A program made the position numbers and the translations under genes. From the NCBI GenBank assembly GCA_038400315.1, contig CP151667.1, positions 2,739,174 through 2,803,173 on the forward strand: DNA of 64,000 bases, in the 5' to 3' direction. The notes beneath the pieces are model-generated. The model saw only the letters and a program-made list of their open reading frames with translations. It was not told where the DNA came from and searched no databases. Below are positions 1 through 7,939 of this stretch, piece by piece. Numbering within the stretch: the first letter of the stretch is position 1; each line of letters starts with the position of its first letter. The DNA is from Isosphaeraceae bacterium EP7. GTDB lineage: Bacteria; Planctomycetota; Planctomycetia; Isosphaerales; Isosphaeraceae.

Positions 1-1011
1 TATCTGGAGCTTTCCCAGGCCGCGAAAGTCACCCTCGCCGCCGGCGTGCGCGGGCTATACAACCAGCCCGGTCAGGACTGGGCCGGACTCCAGTCCGACA
101 TCCAGAATGCCGTCGTGCCGGCGAATGTGCCGGCGGACATCTGGACCTCGGTGCAATCCGAGCTGGCCACCGAATTGCTCTATGTCGGCGAGGTCTACGG
201 TCGGCTCACGTTGATGCAGACGCTCTATACCGAGATCCAGACCGTCAATAACGGCGCCCTCGCCGCCGCGGCCAAGATCGTCCAGCTCACCGACGAGGAC
301 CAGCAGAACTCGATCATTTCGCTCATTTTCGAGGATTTCTTCGAAGCGATCGCGGCGAGCGTCTCGTCGATCGGGATCCCCGCGGCGGGAGCAACCCTGG
401 CCGCGTTCCTATCGTCCGGGTTCGACAGCGCGCTCTCGATCCTCGAGGGCAGCAACCCCCCGAATTCCAAGAACGCAATCCCGATCGCCTACGCTCAGCT
501 CCAGACGACGCTTGATACGCTCTACGTGAACGCGTTGAACACGATCAACACGCAAATCACCAACATCGTCACCGACTCCGGCAAGCTCGCCGCGGTCGGC
601 CAGGCGATCGTGACCAAGGTCTGGCCTTACTCCAATCAGGAGATGTCGCAGCAACTGACGGCGACCCAGGCCGTTTACAACGAATTCTTCTATCAATCGC
701 TCACGGCCTCGAAGTGGCAAATCGTGCACACGCCCTACGGCAACTACGTCGTGAATCCGCCGAACCTGCCCGTGCCCAGCTACGCCATATTTGCGATCCC
801 GGATGGGTACCAGGACGGCATGCCCATCGAGCACCTCTATTTCATGAACAAGATCGGGGCTTCGCACGACCTGAGTTCGACCGATCTCGGACCCTTCCCG
901 GATTCGCTGCTGTTCACCACGATCGCCGGCCTCGGAAATTCGACGACGACCGATTTCTGGACGGGTGCGAATGGATGGTCGATCATCCCGCGCGTCGAGG
1001 CGACCCTCTGA
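1..1011 (+). CDS. Unknown protein, 5'-truncated by the window edge
   Basis: The reading frame is open from base 1 to a TGA at 1009-1011, so at least 336 residues are present and the true start lies upstream; the GTG at 46 is only the first in-frame start-like codon. The protein is rich in Ala, Thr, Gln and Asn, with long predicted helical stretches in the first 200 residues. A hydrophobic Gly/Ala-rich segment (around SIGIPAAGATLAAFLSSG) could insert in a membrane or form a buried helix. The C-terminal third is rich in aromatics and Pro and looks like a compact globular domain. I recognise no catalytic motif or family. The downstream gene lies about 90 bases away on the same strand, so they may be co-transcribed. 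Sure that it is coding (consistent GC3-rich codon use, no internal stop); function unknown. Confidence 0.75.
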   Translation, partial: YLELSQAAKVTLAAGVRGLYNQPGQDWAGLQSDIQNAVVPANVPADIWTSVQSELATELLYVGEVYGRLTLMQTLYTEIQTVNNGALAAAAKIVQLTDEDQQNSIISLIFEDFFEAIAASVSSIGIPAAGATLAAFLSSGFDSALSILEGSNPPNSKNAIPIAYAQLQTTLDTLYVNALNTINTQITNIVTDSGKLAAVGQAIVTKVWPYSNQEMSQQLTATQAVYNEFFYQSLTASKWQIVHTPYGNYVVNPPNLPVPSYAIFAIPDGYQDGMPIEHLYFMNKIGASHDLSSTDLGPFPDSLLFTTIAGLGNSTTTDFWTGANGWSIIPRVEATL

Positions 1012-1100
1012 TCGGGGACGAGTGGGGATTCTCGCCCGGACGAAGCCCCCCGGGCGAGTCGATCCGCCGCATTCTCAAACCCCAGGATCGGGGACGTTCG

Positions 1101-1718
1101 ATGGCGACGTTGTCTTCCAACGGCACGGGTTCCCGGGCTTCAATTCGCGGGTATCAAAAAATGTCGAAATACGCATTGATTGCCCTGGCGGTCACTTTGT
1201 GCCTCGGGGCGCCCATGGCCGGGAGGAGCCAGGAGCCGGCTCGCGGTCCCGGGAACGACCCGGGAGCCGTCGAGGGGAAGGAAGTTCGCGCTGTCACGCG
1301 TCCAACGCTGGAGGAAGCCCGCCGTCAATCGGCGGTGCTCCACACGGCCATGCATACGACACTCCAGGCCGTCCATCATCGGTACTACCGGGAGGATGAA
1401 GGCCTGCAGATCCCGGCCGCGACGCTGAAGGAGGTGTTCGCGGACCTGGAAAACGAACATCAAGTCACGCTTCGATGGCTTGTCGTCGAGGGACAGGCGA
1501 TGAACTCCGACCACAAAGCGCGGAGTTCCTTCGAGAAGGACGCCGTCGCGGCGCTGAAGGCGGGGAAGAAGGAGTTCGAACGCGCGGAAAACGGCGTCTA
1601 TCGGCGCGCAGGCGCGATCACCCTGACAAACCTCTGCCTCAAATGCCATGTGCCGGATCGCAAGAGCACCAAGGATCGGACAGCGGGGCTCATCATCTCC
1701 ATCCCCATCGAGGAGTAA
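1101..1718 (+). CDS. Exported DUF3365/Tll0287-like haem-binding protein
   Basis: A 205-residue secreted protein ending in a Tll0287-like (DUF3365) domain, a family of small periplasmic c-type haem proteins often joined to sensor kinases or acting as redox/gas sensors. Seen directly: a hydrophobic signal segment (KYALIALAVTLCLG, followed by an AxxxGRS-like cleavage region), a long helical middle, and the c-type haem motif CLKCH at residues 179-183, followed by the family's typical short tail that ends in an ISIPIEE strand. The ATG at 1101 is preceded by GGGGA about seven bases upstream. An alternative ATG at 1161 gives a more standard signal-peptide n-region but lacks a visible ribosome site. 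No kinase is fused, so the domain stands alone. The substrate or partner is unknown. Confidence 0.82.
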   Translation: MATLSSNGTGSRASIRGYQKMSKYALIALAVTLCLGAPMAGRSQEPARGPGNDPGAVEGKEVRAVTRPTLEEARRQSAVLHTAMHTTLQAVHHRYYREDEGLQIPAATLKEVFADLENEHQVTLRWLVVEGQAMNSDHKARSSFEKDAVAALKAGKKEFERAENGVYRRAGAITLTNLCLKCHVPDRKSTKDRTAGLIISIPIEE

Positions 1719-1793
1719 TGATCGGTATGCGGCCACCGATGGATGGTGCCAGAGCCGAGGATCGCGGGTGCGCCGGGGCTCGCTCCCATTCCC

Positions 1794-1825
1794 ACCCGGC
1801 CACCATCCCGGCGAGGCGGCCGGGT
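1794..1825. terminator. Hairpin between convergent genes
   Basis: Perfect 8-bp inverted repeat ACCCGGCC / GGCCGGGT with a 16-base loop, lying between the stop of the DUF3365-like gene and the stop of the convergent flavoprotein gene, whose stop codon begins at the last base of the stem. No U-tract follows on either strand. Confidence 0.4.
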
Positions 1826-2460
1826 CAGTAGAGATTGTTCGCGTAGGAGTCTTCAATGAGTTGGTTGAGCGACTCCACCGTCTGACCTTCGATCTTCGTC
1901 TGCTCGACCAGGATCTCGGCGAGGCAGGGGAGCGAGGAGGGTTGGTCGCCGTCTCGGGGGTTCCAGAGCCCGGATCGGAGGATGGCCTTGGCGCACTGGA
2001 AGTAGCACTCCTCGACGTCGACGGCGATCCCGACGAGCGGGACCTTCCCGTCCGCGGCCAGGGGGGCCAGCACGTCGTCATCGCAGATCAGGCAGGCAGC
2101 GCCGTTGACTCGCAGGGTCTCGCCCCTGCCGGGGATCAGGAAGAGGAGCCCCACGCGGCCGGTCTCCAGGATGTTCCGCAGGCTGTCGGCGCGGCGATTG
2201 CCCCGCCGGTCGGGGATGACGATCGTCTTCGGGTCCAGCACCTTCGCGAGCCCGAAACCGTCGCCTCGGGGGGAGACGTCGCAACGCCCTTCGCGGCCGA
2301 ACGTCCCCAGCAGCAGGAATGGGGACTCCTCGATGAACGTGGCCATGAACCCGTCGAGCTCGGCGAGCTGCTTCTTCAACACCAACTCGCCGGGCGTGCC
2401 GATCAGCGCCTCGAGTTCGGCCACCGAGGTCAGCGGTCTCTGGAATCGTCGGGTGTTCAT
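1825..2460 (-). CDS. Pyridoxamine 5'-phosphate oxidase-family flavoprotein (MSMEG_1061-like)
   Basis: A 211-residue protein of the split-barrel FMN-binding superfamily, most like the MSMEG_1061-type subfamily of small FMN-dependent oxidoreductases. Seen: the N-terminal helix that precedes the barrel, the strand motif SPFLLLGTFGREGRCDVSPR, the DRRGNRRADSLRNIL segment typical of the FMN-phosphate site, and a GRVGLLFLIPGRGETLRVNG core. After this comes a C-terminal Cys-containing helix (EECYFQCAKAILRS), which this subfamily uses near the substrate face. The start is the ATG at 2458-2460; the frame stays open upstream but that extension is Arg/Pro-rich and has no family character. It is a single-gene unit, divergent from the lipoprotein gene. 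True PNPOx activity in vitamin B6 synthesis is unlikely; a reductase for an unknown cofactor or small molecule fits better. Confidence 0.8.
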   Translation of the reverse strand: MNTRRFQRPLTSVAELEALIGTPGELVLKKQLAELDGFMATFIEESPFLLLGTFGREGRCDVSPRGDGFGLAKVLDPKTIVIPDRRGNRRADSLRNILETGRVGLLFLIPGRGETLRVNGAACLICDDDVLAPLAADGKVPLVGIAVDVEECYFQCAKAILRSGLWNPRDGDQPSSLPCLAEILVEQTKIEGQTVESLNQLIEDSYANNLY

Positions 2461-2833
2461 GCTCTGGCGCCCATCACGCGAGGGTTGACGCGGCCGAGCG
2501 GCGGGACGCTCCCGCGCGGGATTTCTCGGACTTCCCTCGAACGTCCGGCCGGACATCGGGCGGGAAGGTGCCATCACTGCGGAGCTTGGTTCGCATGTCA
2601 ATGCCTCATTGATCCGGATCACGGCCGGCGGTGGCGGAGAGTCGGGGCAACATGGGAGAGATGGGGCAAATCAGATCTTGGGCAGTCCCGCGAGGAGGTG
2701 ATTTGAACGGAGGGGTTGGGCGAGGCACGCCTCGGGTTGACCGCGAGGGGGCCAGCCGCTACAAGGCCGTTGCGCGCGTCGGGCGGGCGGGCAGGGGGTC
2801 CGCGCCGATGTCGCGGCAGGGAGGCGGAAGGCG
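2461..2833. other. Divergent intergenic region, no gene seen
   Basis: About 370 bases between the divergently transcribed flavoprotein and lipoprotein genes. It must hold both promoters, but it is GC-rich and I could not pick convincing -35/-10 boxes. GGAAGG lies just before the lipoprotein ATG at 2834. Short open frames here are Arg/Gly-rich and look like noise. Confidence 0.5.
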
Positions 2834-3370
2834 ATGATGGGACGGGAGATTCGACGTTTGGGGGTGATGATCGCCCTGGGGGGCTTCGCGGGCTCGGGCC
2901 TGGCGGGGTGCCGGACGATGGGTGGGATGGCGGGGAAGGGGGCGGTGCAGGTCGCCGGCAGCGAGACCGAGACGTTTCCCGTGCCGGGGGTCGAGGTGGA
3001 GAAGGCCGCCGAGCAGGCGATGAATGACCTGGCCATGACCGTGAAGGCGGGCCCGCGCGCCGAGCAGAAGGGCCAGGTCCACATCTGGGGACGGGCCAAG
3101 GACGCGCGGACGGTTCGGGTGGACGTGGCCGGCGGGGCCCAGTCCAGCGCGGTGACCGTCGTCATCGGCACCTACGGCGATCCGCCCCTCTCGCGCGCCC
3201 TGCTCGACCGGATCGGCGTCCGGCTGGGGACCAAGCCCCCCCAGCCGATTCCCGACCAGGTCGAATCCGAGCCCGCCGGCAACCCGTTCGTCAACCGGGC
3301 CGCCGTGCCCGACGCCGTCATGCTCCGCGACCAGTCCCAGGCCACTTACCGCGACGCGATCGTGCCCTGA
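2834..3370 (+). CDS. Putative lipoprotein, unknown function
   Basis: A 178-residue protein with an N-terminal signal sequence and a lipobox (GSGLAGC, Cys at residue 26), so it is predicted to be lipid-anchored and exported. After the Cys comes a Gly/Met-rich linker, then a domain that starts TETFPVPGVEVEKAAEQAM and continues with alternating strands and helices (AVTVVIGTYGDPPLSRALLD). This pattern resembles DUF3568-type small lipoproteins in which a conserved helix follows a VP-G strand, but I am not certain. The C-terminus is Pro-rich and probably disordered. AAGG upstream of the ATG at 2834 serves as ribosome site; an ATG at 2837 is an alternative. It is convergent with the histidine kinase, with only 27 bases between the stops. 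Confidence 0.7.
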   Translation: MMGREIRRLGVMIALGGFAGSGLAGCRTMGGMAGKGAVQVAGSETETFPVPGVEVEKAAEQAMNDLAMTVKAGPRAEQKGQVHIWGRAKDARTVRVDVAGGAQSSAVTVVIGTYGDPPLSRALLDRIGVRLGTKPPQPIPDQVESEPAGNPFVNRAAVPDAVMLRDQSQATYRDAIVP

Positions 3371-3403
3371 CCGGGCGGCATCCCCGGCCCGACGGGTTCA
3401 GGG
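3365..3403. terminator. Shared hairpin holding both stop codons of a convergent pair
   Basis: Outer arms CCCTGA (3365-3370) and TCAGGG (3398-3403) with an inner CGGGC / GCCCG stem and a small bulge. The TGA of the lipoprotein gene and the stop of the opposing kinase gene are both inside the arms. No U-tract. Confidence 0.4.
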
Positions 3404-5779
3404 ATGGCCGTCGAGGGCGGGTCTGGGGGGGACGCTCAGGCGGATGAGGTCGATGAGCAGGCCGAGGGAGGCGGGCTTGGCCAGGTGGTGGATGAAGCCC
3501 GCCTCCTTGCTCTCGCGCTCGTCCATATCGGAGGCGTAGCCGCTGAAGGCGATGCCTCTGAGGCCGAATCGGTCCCGGCCGTGGCGCATGACGTCCAGGC
3601 CGCTGCCGTCGGTCAGGCCGATGTCGCTGATGAGCAGGTCGAACTCCTCGACGGCCATCGCCGCGAGGGCGGAGACCACGCCGGAGGCGGTCCTCACCGC
3701 GAAGCCGGAGCTCCTGAGCAGCCGGGCGATGGCGTGCCTGGTGTCCCTGTTGTCCTCGACGAGCAGCAGGTTCAGGGGCGTGTCGGAGGGGCACGACGCG
3801 ATGGGGCCGCCGACGGCGGCGTGCGCTTCGTCGGCCTGCGACTCGACCTCGTGCGAGTCATTGACCGTCTCCAGTTCCACGCGGAAGACCGAGCCCCGGT
3901 CGCGGCCGGGGCTGGAGGCGACCAGGATCCCGCCGTGGAGGTCGACCAGTTGCTTGGCGATGGCCAGGCCGAGGCCGAGGCCGCCGTAGCGCCTCGCCAC
4001 GTCGCCGTCCGCCTGCTCGAAGGCCTCGAAGATCCGCCCGAGGGCCTCCGCCTCGATGCCGGCCCCGTTGTCCTCGACCTCGATGGCGAGGCGGCCGTCG
4101 CCCAGGTCCGAGGTGGACAGGCGGAGGCGGCCCCTGGCGGGGGTGAACTTGGTGGCGTTCTGGATCAGGTTCCAGAAGACCTGCCGCAGTCGGGTCGGGT
4201 CGCCCCAGGCGCGATGGTTCTCGGCGTGCAGGGCGAGGGTGACCTCCAGCTTCTTGGCGTCGACCTGGACCTGGCAGACGGCCAGCGCGGCGCGCAGGGT
4301 CGCGTGGCAGTCGACGATCTCGGGATGCAGGATGAGCTTGCCCTGGGCGATCCGGGTCAGGTCGAGCAGGTCGTCAATGAGGCGGGCCTCCAGCTCGACG
4401 TTGCGGCGGATGGAGGCCATGTCCTCGCGCAGGTCGTCGGGCAGCCCGGGCCTGCCTTCGAGGTGGACGATGGTGGCCAGCACGGGGGTCAGCGGGGTGC
4501 GCAGCTCGTGGCTGAGGATGGCGAGGAAGCGGTCCTTGGCCCGTCCGGCCTCCTCGGCCTCGTCCTTGGCCCGTCTCAGGAGGTCGTCGGCCCGCTTGCG
4601 CGCGGTGATGTCGCGGATGGTGCACTGGATGATCTCCAGGGCTCCGACCCTGTAGACGTTGCTGACGACCTCGACCTCGACCGCTCGGCCGTCGCGGGTG
4701 GCCAGGGGGATGTCGTCGTAGCGGACGTAGCCCTTCTCCTGGAGCTCGAGGAATGAGGCCTTGCTGGCCTCGACGTCGCCGAGCAGGCCGATCTCCCAGA
4801 GCCGCTTGCCAACGAGGTCGTCGCCGGAATAGCCGAGCAGGTCGAGCAGGAACGGGTTGGCGTCGGTGATGACACCGGTGCGGGAGTCGAGGATGAGGAT
4901 GCCGTCCTGGGCGGCCTCGAAGAGCCGCCGGAACCGCATCTCGGATGCCTCGAGGGAGGCCTGCATCTGCCTGCGGTCGGTGACATCCTCGATGGTCAGA
5001 AGGATGACCTGCTCCTCGCCATGACCGCGAAGGAGCCCGCGAGCCTTCAGGTGCATGACCCCGCCGCCGTGCGCCTCGAAGTCGCGCTCGACCGGGGTCT
5101 CGCCGATTTCCGCCGCCCCCTGGAGGATCTCTCTCAGGGTGGCGCGCAACCCTTCGGCACGCTTCATGGGGTCGCCGAACTCGAACATCGTGCGGCCGAC
5201 GGTCTGCTCGGGCGAGGCGCTGAAGGTGTCGTAGAACGCCCAATTGGCCGACCTGATGCGGAGGTCGCTGCCGAGGACGACGACGGAGACCTGCACGGCG
5301 GAGATGACGACCTCGCCCTGGAGCCTGGCATCCTCGAGCCCCTTCTCGACGAGCCGGCGCGAGGAGATGTCGCGGAAGATCAGGACGACCCCGTCCAGCA
5401 CGCCCGCGACGCCGCGGATCGGCGCGGCGCTGTCGTCGATGGCGACCTCCGTGCCGTCCCTGGCGACCAGGAGCGTCAGGCGGGCGAGCTCGTGGGTCCC
5501 ACCCAGCTCGATCACGCCCTGGACGGGCTGGCGGACCGGCAGCCGGGTCACCTCGTTGATGATCCGGAAGACGGACTCGATCGGCTGATTCTTGGCGTCG
5601 GCGTCGGCCCACCCGGTGAGGGCCTCGGCCGCGGGGTTCAGCAGGATGATCTGACCCAGCGGGTCGGTGACGATGACCGCGTCGCCGAGGCTGATGAGCC
5701 CCTGGCCGAGACGCGCCCGACGCTCGGCGATTGCCCTGTCTGTCTTTCCCTGCCCCTCGAATGCCGTGGGAAATTCCAT
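3398..5779 (-). CDS. Hybrid sensor histidine kinase with three PAS domains and a receiver
   Basis: A 793-residue soluble hybrid kinase. Domains in order: three PAS domains (about 25-140, 150-270 and 283-395), a HisKA dimerisation domain with the phospho-accepting His424 in ILSHELRTPL, and a HATPase domain with N-box FWNLIQNATKF, G1 box EDNGAGI and G2 box GGLGLGLAIA. A C-terminal receiver follows, with acidic pair E675-D676 (LLLVEDNRDT) and phospho-acceptor Asp719 in LISDIGL. No transmembrane segment is visible, so it should sense an intracellular signal, perhaps redox or a ligand bound in a PAS pocket. The start is the ATG at 5777-5779, which has AAAGGGGA upstream; the frame extends further up but that extension has no PAS character. 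No DNA-binding output is fused and no partner regulator is adjacent, so the downstream target is unknown. A long non-coding gap lies upstream. Confidence 0.93.
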   Translation of the reverse strand: MEFPTAFEGQGKTDRAIAERRARLGQGLISLGDAVIVTDPLGQIILLNPAAEALTGWADADAKNQPIESVFRIINEVTRLPVRQPVQGVIELGGTHELARLTLLVARDGTEVAIDDSAAPIRGVAGVLDGVVLIFRDISSRRLVEKGLEDARLQGEVVISAVQVSVVVLGSDLRIRSANWAFYDTFSASPEQTVGRTMFEFGDPMKRAEGLRATLREILQGAAEIGETPVERDFEAHGGGVMHLKARGLLRGHGEEQVILLTIEDVTDRRQMQASLEASEMRFRRLFEAAQDGILILDSRTGVITDANPFLLDLLGYSGDDLVGKRLWEIGLLGDVEASKASFLELQEKGYVRYDDIPLATRDGRAVEVEVVSNVYRVGALEIIQCTIRDITARKRADDLLRRAKDEAEEAGRAKDRFLAILSHELRTPLTPVLATIVHLEGRPGLPDDLREDMASIRRNVELEARLIDDLLDLTRIAQGKLILHPEIVDCHATLRAALAVCQVQVDAKKLEVTLALHAENHRAWGDPTRLRQVFWNLIQNATKFTPARGRLRLSTSDLGDGRLAIEVEDNGAGIEAEALGRIFEAFEQADGDVARRYGGLGLGLAIAKQLVDLHGGILVASSPGRDRGSVFRVELETVNDSHEVESQADEAHAAVGGPIASCPSDTPLNLLLVEDNRDTRHAIARLLRSSGFAVRTASGVVSALAAMAVEEFDLLISDIGLTDGSGLDVMRHGRDRFGLRGIAFSGYASDMDERESKEAGFIHHLAKPASLGLLIDLIRLSVPPRPALDGHP

Positions 5780-6689
5780 GGGATTTTCCCCTTTGAACAC
5801 GGGAGGTGCCGGAAAGCGAGCGGCTCGACATCGAGTCTCGCACATACGGGGCCGTCGTCCGGCGTGACCGGCCCGGAACCATTCGACCACAGAACATTGC
5901 AAGCGACATAACGATTTCTTTAATTTTAAATACGCAAAGGACTGGACACCAAGCAACTTCGCCCGCATACGCCCCCAAATTCAAGGGGTCATGAATCACG
6001 CGCTTCGTTAATACCGCCGCAATCAGCAAGAATAAACTCGCCCGCGAACGGGACGGTCGGATGCGATGCGCGGGGCGATCTGCGAATTCCAGAGCGGTCG
6101 ATTTCTCGAGGCTGAGAATCGGCCGGGGTCGCCGTCTCGGGTGCCGCGGTGTCCCTGGATGGGGGCGGGCGTTGGGGGGAGTTCGCCGATGGAGAAAGGT
6201 GGAGGAGGGGAGGGGGCCGAGCAGGCCAGACCGGCCCGCGTCGACTCGGCTTCCTGCCAAGCGGCGACGCGGGCCGTGCGGCCTTCGGGGCGTCCCGGGC
6301 ATCCGGGTGGATGACCGTGGAACGCACGTCGTGTGACACGAGGCCAGCTCCAGCGTCCTTGCCGGCCGAGCAGCGGTCACACTTTTATGAAGTAGGGCTA
6401 TAACGCCTAACGTGGCGTTACCAGCCGACTACATTTTTTTTGAGATTGAGGCGGAGGGGAGTGAACCTGGGCGGAGACGTGCACGGGACTGGATCGGTCG
6501 TCGAATCGACTCGACCCGCGTGACAAGGGCCATTTCTACGGGGTCGAAGCATCGGAGTCAACACGTTCTCCGCCCCTTTTTTCGATTACCGGGGGCCTGG
6601 TAAAGGGGGTCGTCTGGGGACGTTTGAACTGGCGCCCCCCCGAGTCGGCCTGATTTAAACTGGAAAGATTGAGCTTGTCGGGTTGAGAA
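5780..6689. other. 910-base non-coding gap upstream of the histidine kinase
   Basis: No convincing gene in either direction. An A+T-rich stretch at about 5900-5945, unusual for this genome, probably holds the kinase promoter (minus strand). A perfect small hairpin sits at 6401-6420 and a run of eight T follows about 13 bases later. Open frames in the gap are Arg/Gly/Pro-rich and have no start signals. Confidence 0.5.
6401..6420. other. Perfect 7-bp inverted repeat in the gap
   Basis: TAACGCC / GGCGTTA with a six-base loop (TAACGT), in a local island of lower GC. It could be an operator half-site pair or part of an unrecognised small RNA. The T8 run starts 13 bases after the stem, too far for a classical intrinsic terminator. 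Confidence 0.35.
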
Positions 6690-7382
6690 TCAGAGGAGGA
6701 CTTGATCCAGCGAGGAGAGGCCCAGGGGCTCACGGCTGGCGAACGGCTCGCCGTGCCGGACGCCGATGGTCTGTCCCCAGAAGCGGGTCCGGTCGCAGAC
6801 CGCGTCGATGACGCCGGGCCGGCCCGCGGGCTGATTGTCGACGAGCTGGGAGCGATAGGCGTTCATCGCCCGGACCTTGGCGTCGAGCTGGTCGGAGATG
6901 TCGAGGACGAAGCTGGGGCGCTCGACGATCCGCAGGTGGACGCTGAAGTAGTAGAAGATCCGGGCGGGGTGGAAGGGCTCGCCGGGGATGTCGCTCTTGG
7001 AGAGCTTGCTCCAGAACCGCGCGTCCTCGACGAGCCTGGTCGCGGCGAGGTGGTCGGGGTGGGCGTCTTCCCAGTAGGGGGCGAAGAGGAGCCTGGGGCG
7101 CACCTTGCGGAAGACGGAGGCGATGGCCCTGCGATGCTCCAGGGTCGCCTCCAGGTTGCGGTTGGGCAGGCCGAGGTTCATCCGCCAGGGGGAGCCCAGG
7201 GCCAGGTTGGCGGCCTCGGTCTCCTTGCGACGGCCCTCGACGCTGCCCAGGGGGGTGGGCTCGCCGGTGGTGAGGTCGAGGATGCCGACCTTCCAGCCGG
7301 CGGCGAGCAGCCGGGCGATGGTGCCGCCCACGCCCAGTTCGGCGTCGTCGGGGTGGGGGGCGACGACCAGGGCGTCGAGCAT
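6690..7382 (-). CDS. bshB1: PIG-L family deacetylase, BshB1-like
   Basis: A 230-residue zinc-dependent de-N-acetylase of the PIG-L/LmbE family. It matches the BshB1 branch, which removes the acetyl group from N-acetyl-glucosaminyl-malate in bacillithiol synthesis. Seen: the start LDALVVAPHPDDAELGVGG, with the zinc-binding HPDD motif at residues 9-12, and the second zinc-ligand block APYWEDAHPDHLAATRL. The branch-typical FYYFSVH segment follows, then AMNAYRSQL and the C-terminal IGVRHGEPFA, which BshB1 proteins share. Length fits the family (about 230-240). No bshA or bshC is in the window, so the bacillithiol role is inferred from similarity only; a general sugar deacetylase remains possible. 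It is monocistronic, and its 5' end faces the small membrane protein gene. Confidence 0.85.
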   Translation of the reverse strand: MLDALVVAPHPDDAELGVGGTIARLLAAGWKVGILDLTTGEPTPLGSVEGRRKETEAANLALGSPWRMNLGLPNRNLEATLEHRRAIASVFRKVRPRLLFAPYWEDAHPDHLAATRLVEDARFWSKLSKSDIPGEPFHPARIFYYFSVHLRIVERPSFVLDISDQLDAKVRAMNAYRSQLVDNQPAGRPGVIDAVCDRTRFWGQTIGVRHGEPFASREPLGLSSLDQVLL

Positions 7383-7589
7383 GAGAGGGCTCCTCGGGAC
7401 GGGTGCGGGCGTTGCGTCCGTGCCACTCTAAACGACCGAGGGGGGCGAATCGAAGGGGGATTGGGTGGCTCGGCGAGCGAAGGAGTCGGGCGTGGCATGC
7501 CGATCGCTTAGACTCGACCGACGACCGCATCCTCCCCCCCCTTCACCCGGCTGGGCCGCCGCGAACCGGCCGTGAACCGAGGAGCCACC

Positions 7590-7913
7590 ATGACGGCGAC
7601 CCCCACCGATCTGACGCTCGTCGATGCGCCCGATGCGGGTTCATCACTTGCCATTACCACCCTGACCGAGCTGCCCAGGGACCTGGGGGTGCTGCTCCTC
7701 GCAATGGGAATGGTGGGGGTGGCCGCGCCCGGTGTCCCCGGGACGCCCGCCCTTCTGGCCGCCTGCGTCGTCCTCTGGCCCGAAGGCTTCGGCTGGCTGG
7801 AACACCGGTTCGCGCGGCGTTTCCCCAGGGCGCATCGGTCGAGCCTGAACCAGGTCACTCGATTTCACAGGGATGTGGAACGCCGGTACCCGTCCTGCCC
7901 CAGGCTGAACTGA
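7590..7913 (+). CDS. Small membrane protein, weakly DUF454/PGPGW-like
   Basis: A 107-residue protein starting at the ATG at 7590, which is preceded by GAGGAG with good spacing. After about 30 polar residues comes a hydrophobic hairpin-like segment (DLGVLLLAMGMVGVAAPGVPG, continuing TPALLAACVVLW), then a basic amphipathic tail (WLEHRFARRFPRAHRSSL). The arrangement of a Gly/Pro-containing membrane hairpin followed by an Arg-rich tail resembles PGPGW and DUF454 small inner-membrane proteins, but the signature residues are not complete. Convergent with the FAD oxidoreductase gene; the stops share a hairpin. Function unknown. Confidence 0.65.
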   Translation: MTATPTDLTLVDAPDAGSSLAITTLTELPRDLGVLLLAMGMVGVAAPGVPGTPALLAACVVLWPEGFGWLEHRFARRFPRAHRSSLNQVTRFHRDVERRYPSCPRLN

Positions 7914-7939
7914 CGGCGGGGCACGCGGCCCGCCGTCAG
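7910..7939. terminator. Perfect 11-bp hairpin shared by convergent genes
   Basis: CTGACGGCGGG (7910-7920) pairs exactly with CCCGCCGTCAG (7929-7939) around an 8-base loop. The TGA of the plus-strand gene (7911-7913) and the stop of the minus-strand gene (7936-7938) are both inside the stem. Probably a bidirectional terminator; no U-tract. Confidence 0.6.

Noticed and set aside
4374-6380. A 668-codon minus-strand frame overlapping the histidine kinase
   Set aside because: It is an alternate frame of the kinase with an Arg/Pro/His-rich translation; the kinase frame has all expected motifs.
6401-6420. Integron attC site or mobile-element end
   Set aside because: The sequence GCCTAAC resembles one attC box, but no second box, integrase or cassette is near.
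6401-6440. Classical intrinsic terminator (hairpin plus T8)
   Set aside because: The T-run starts 13 bases after a short stem and no gene ends just before it.
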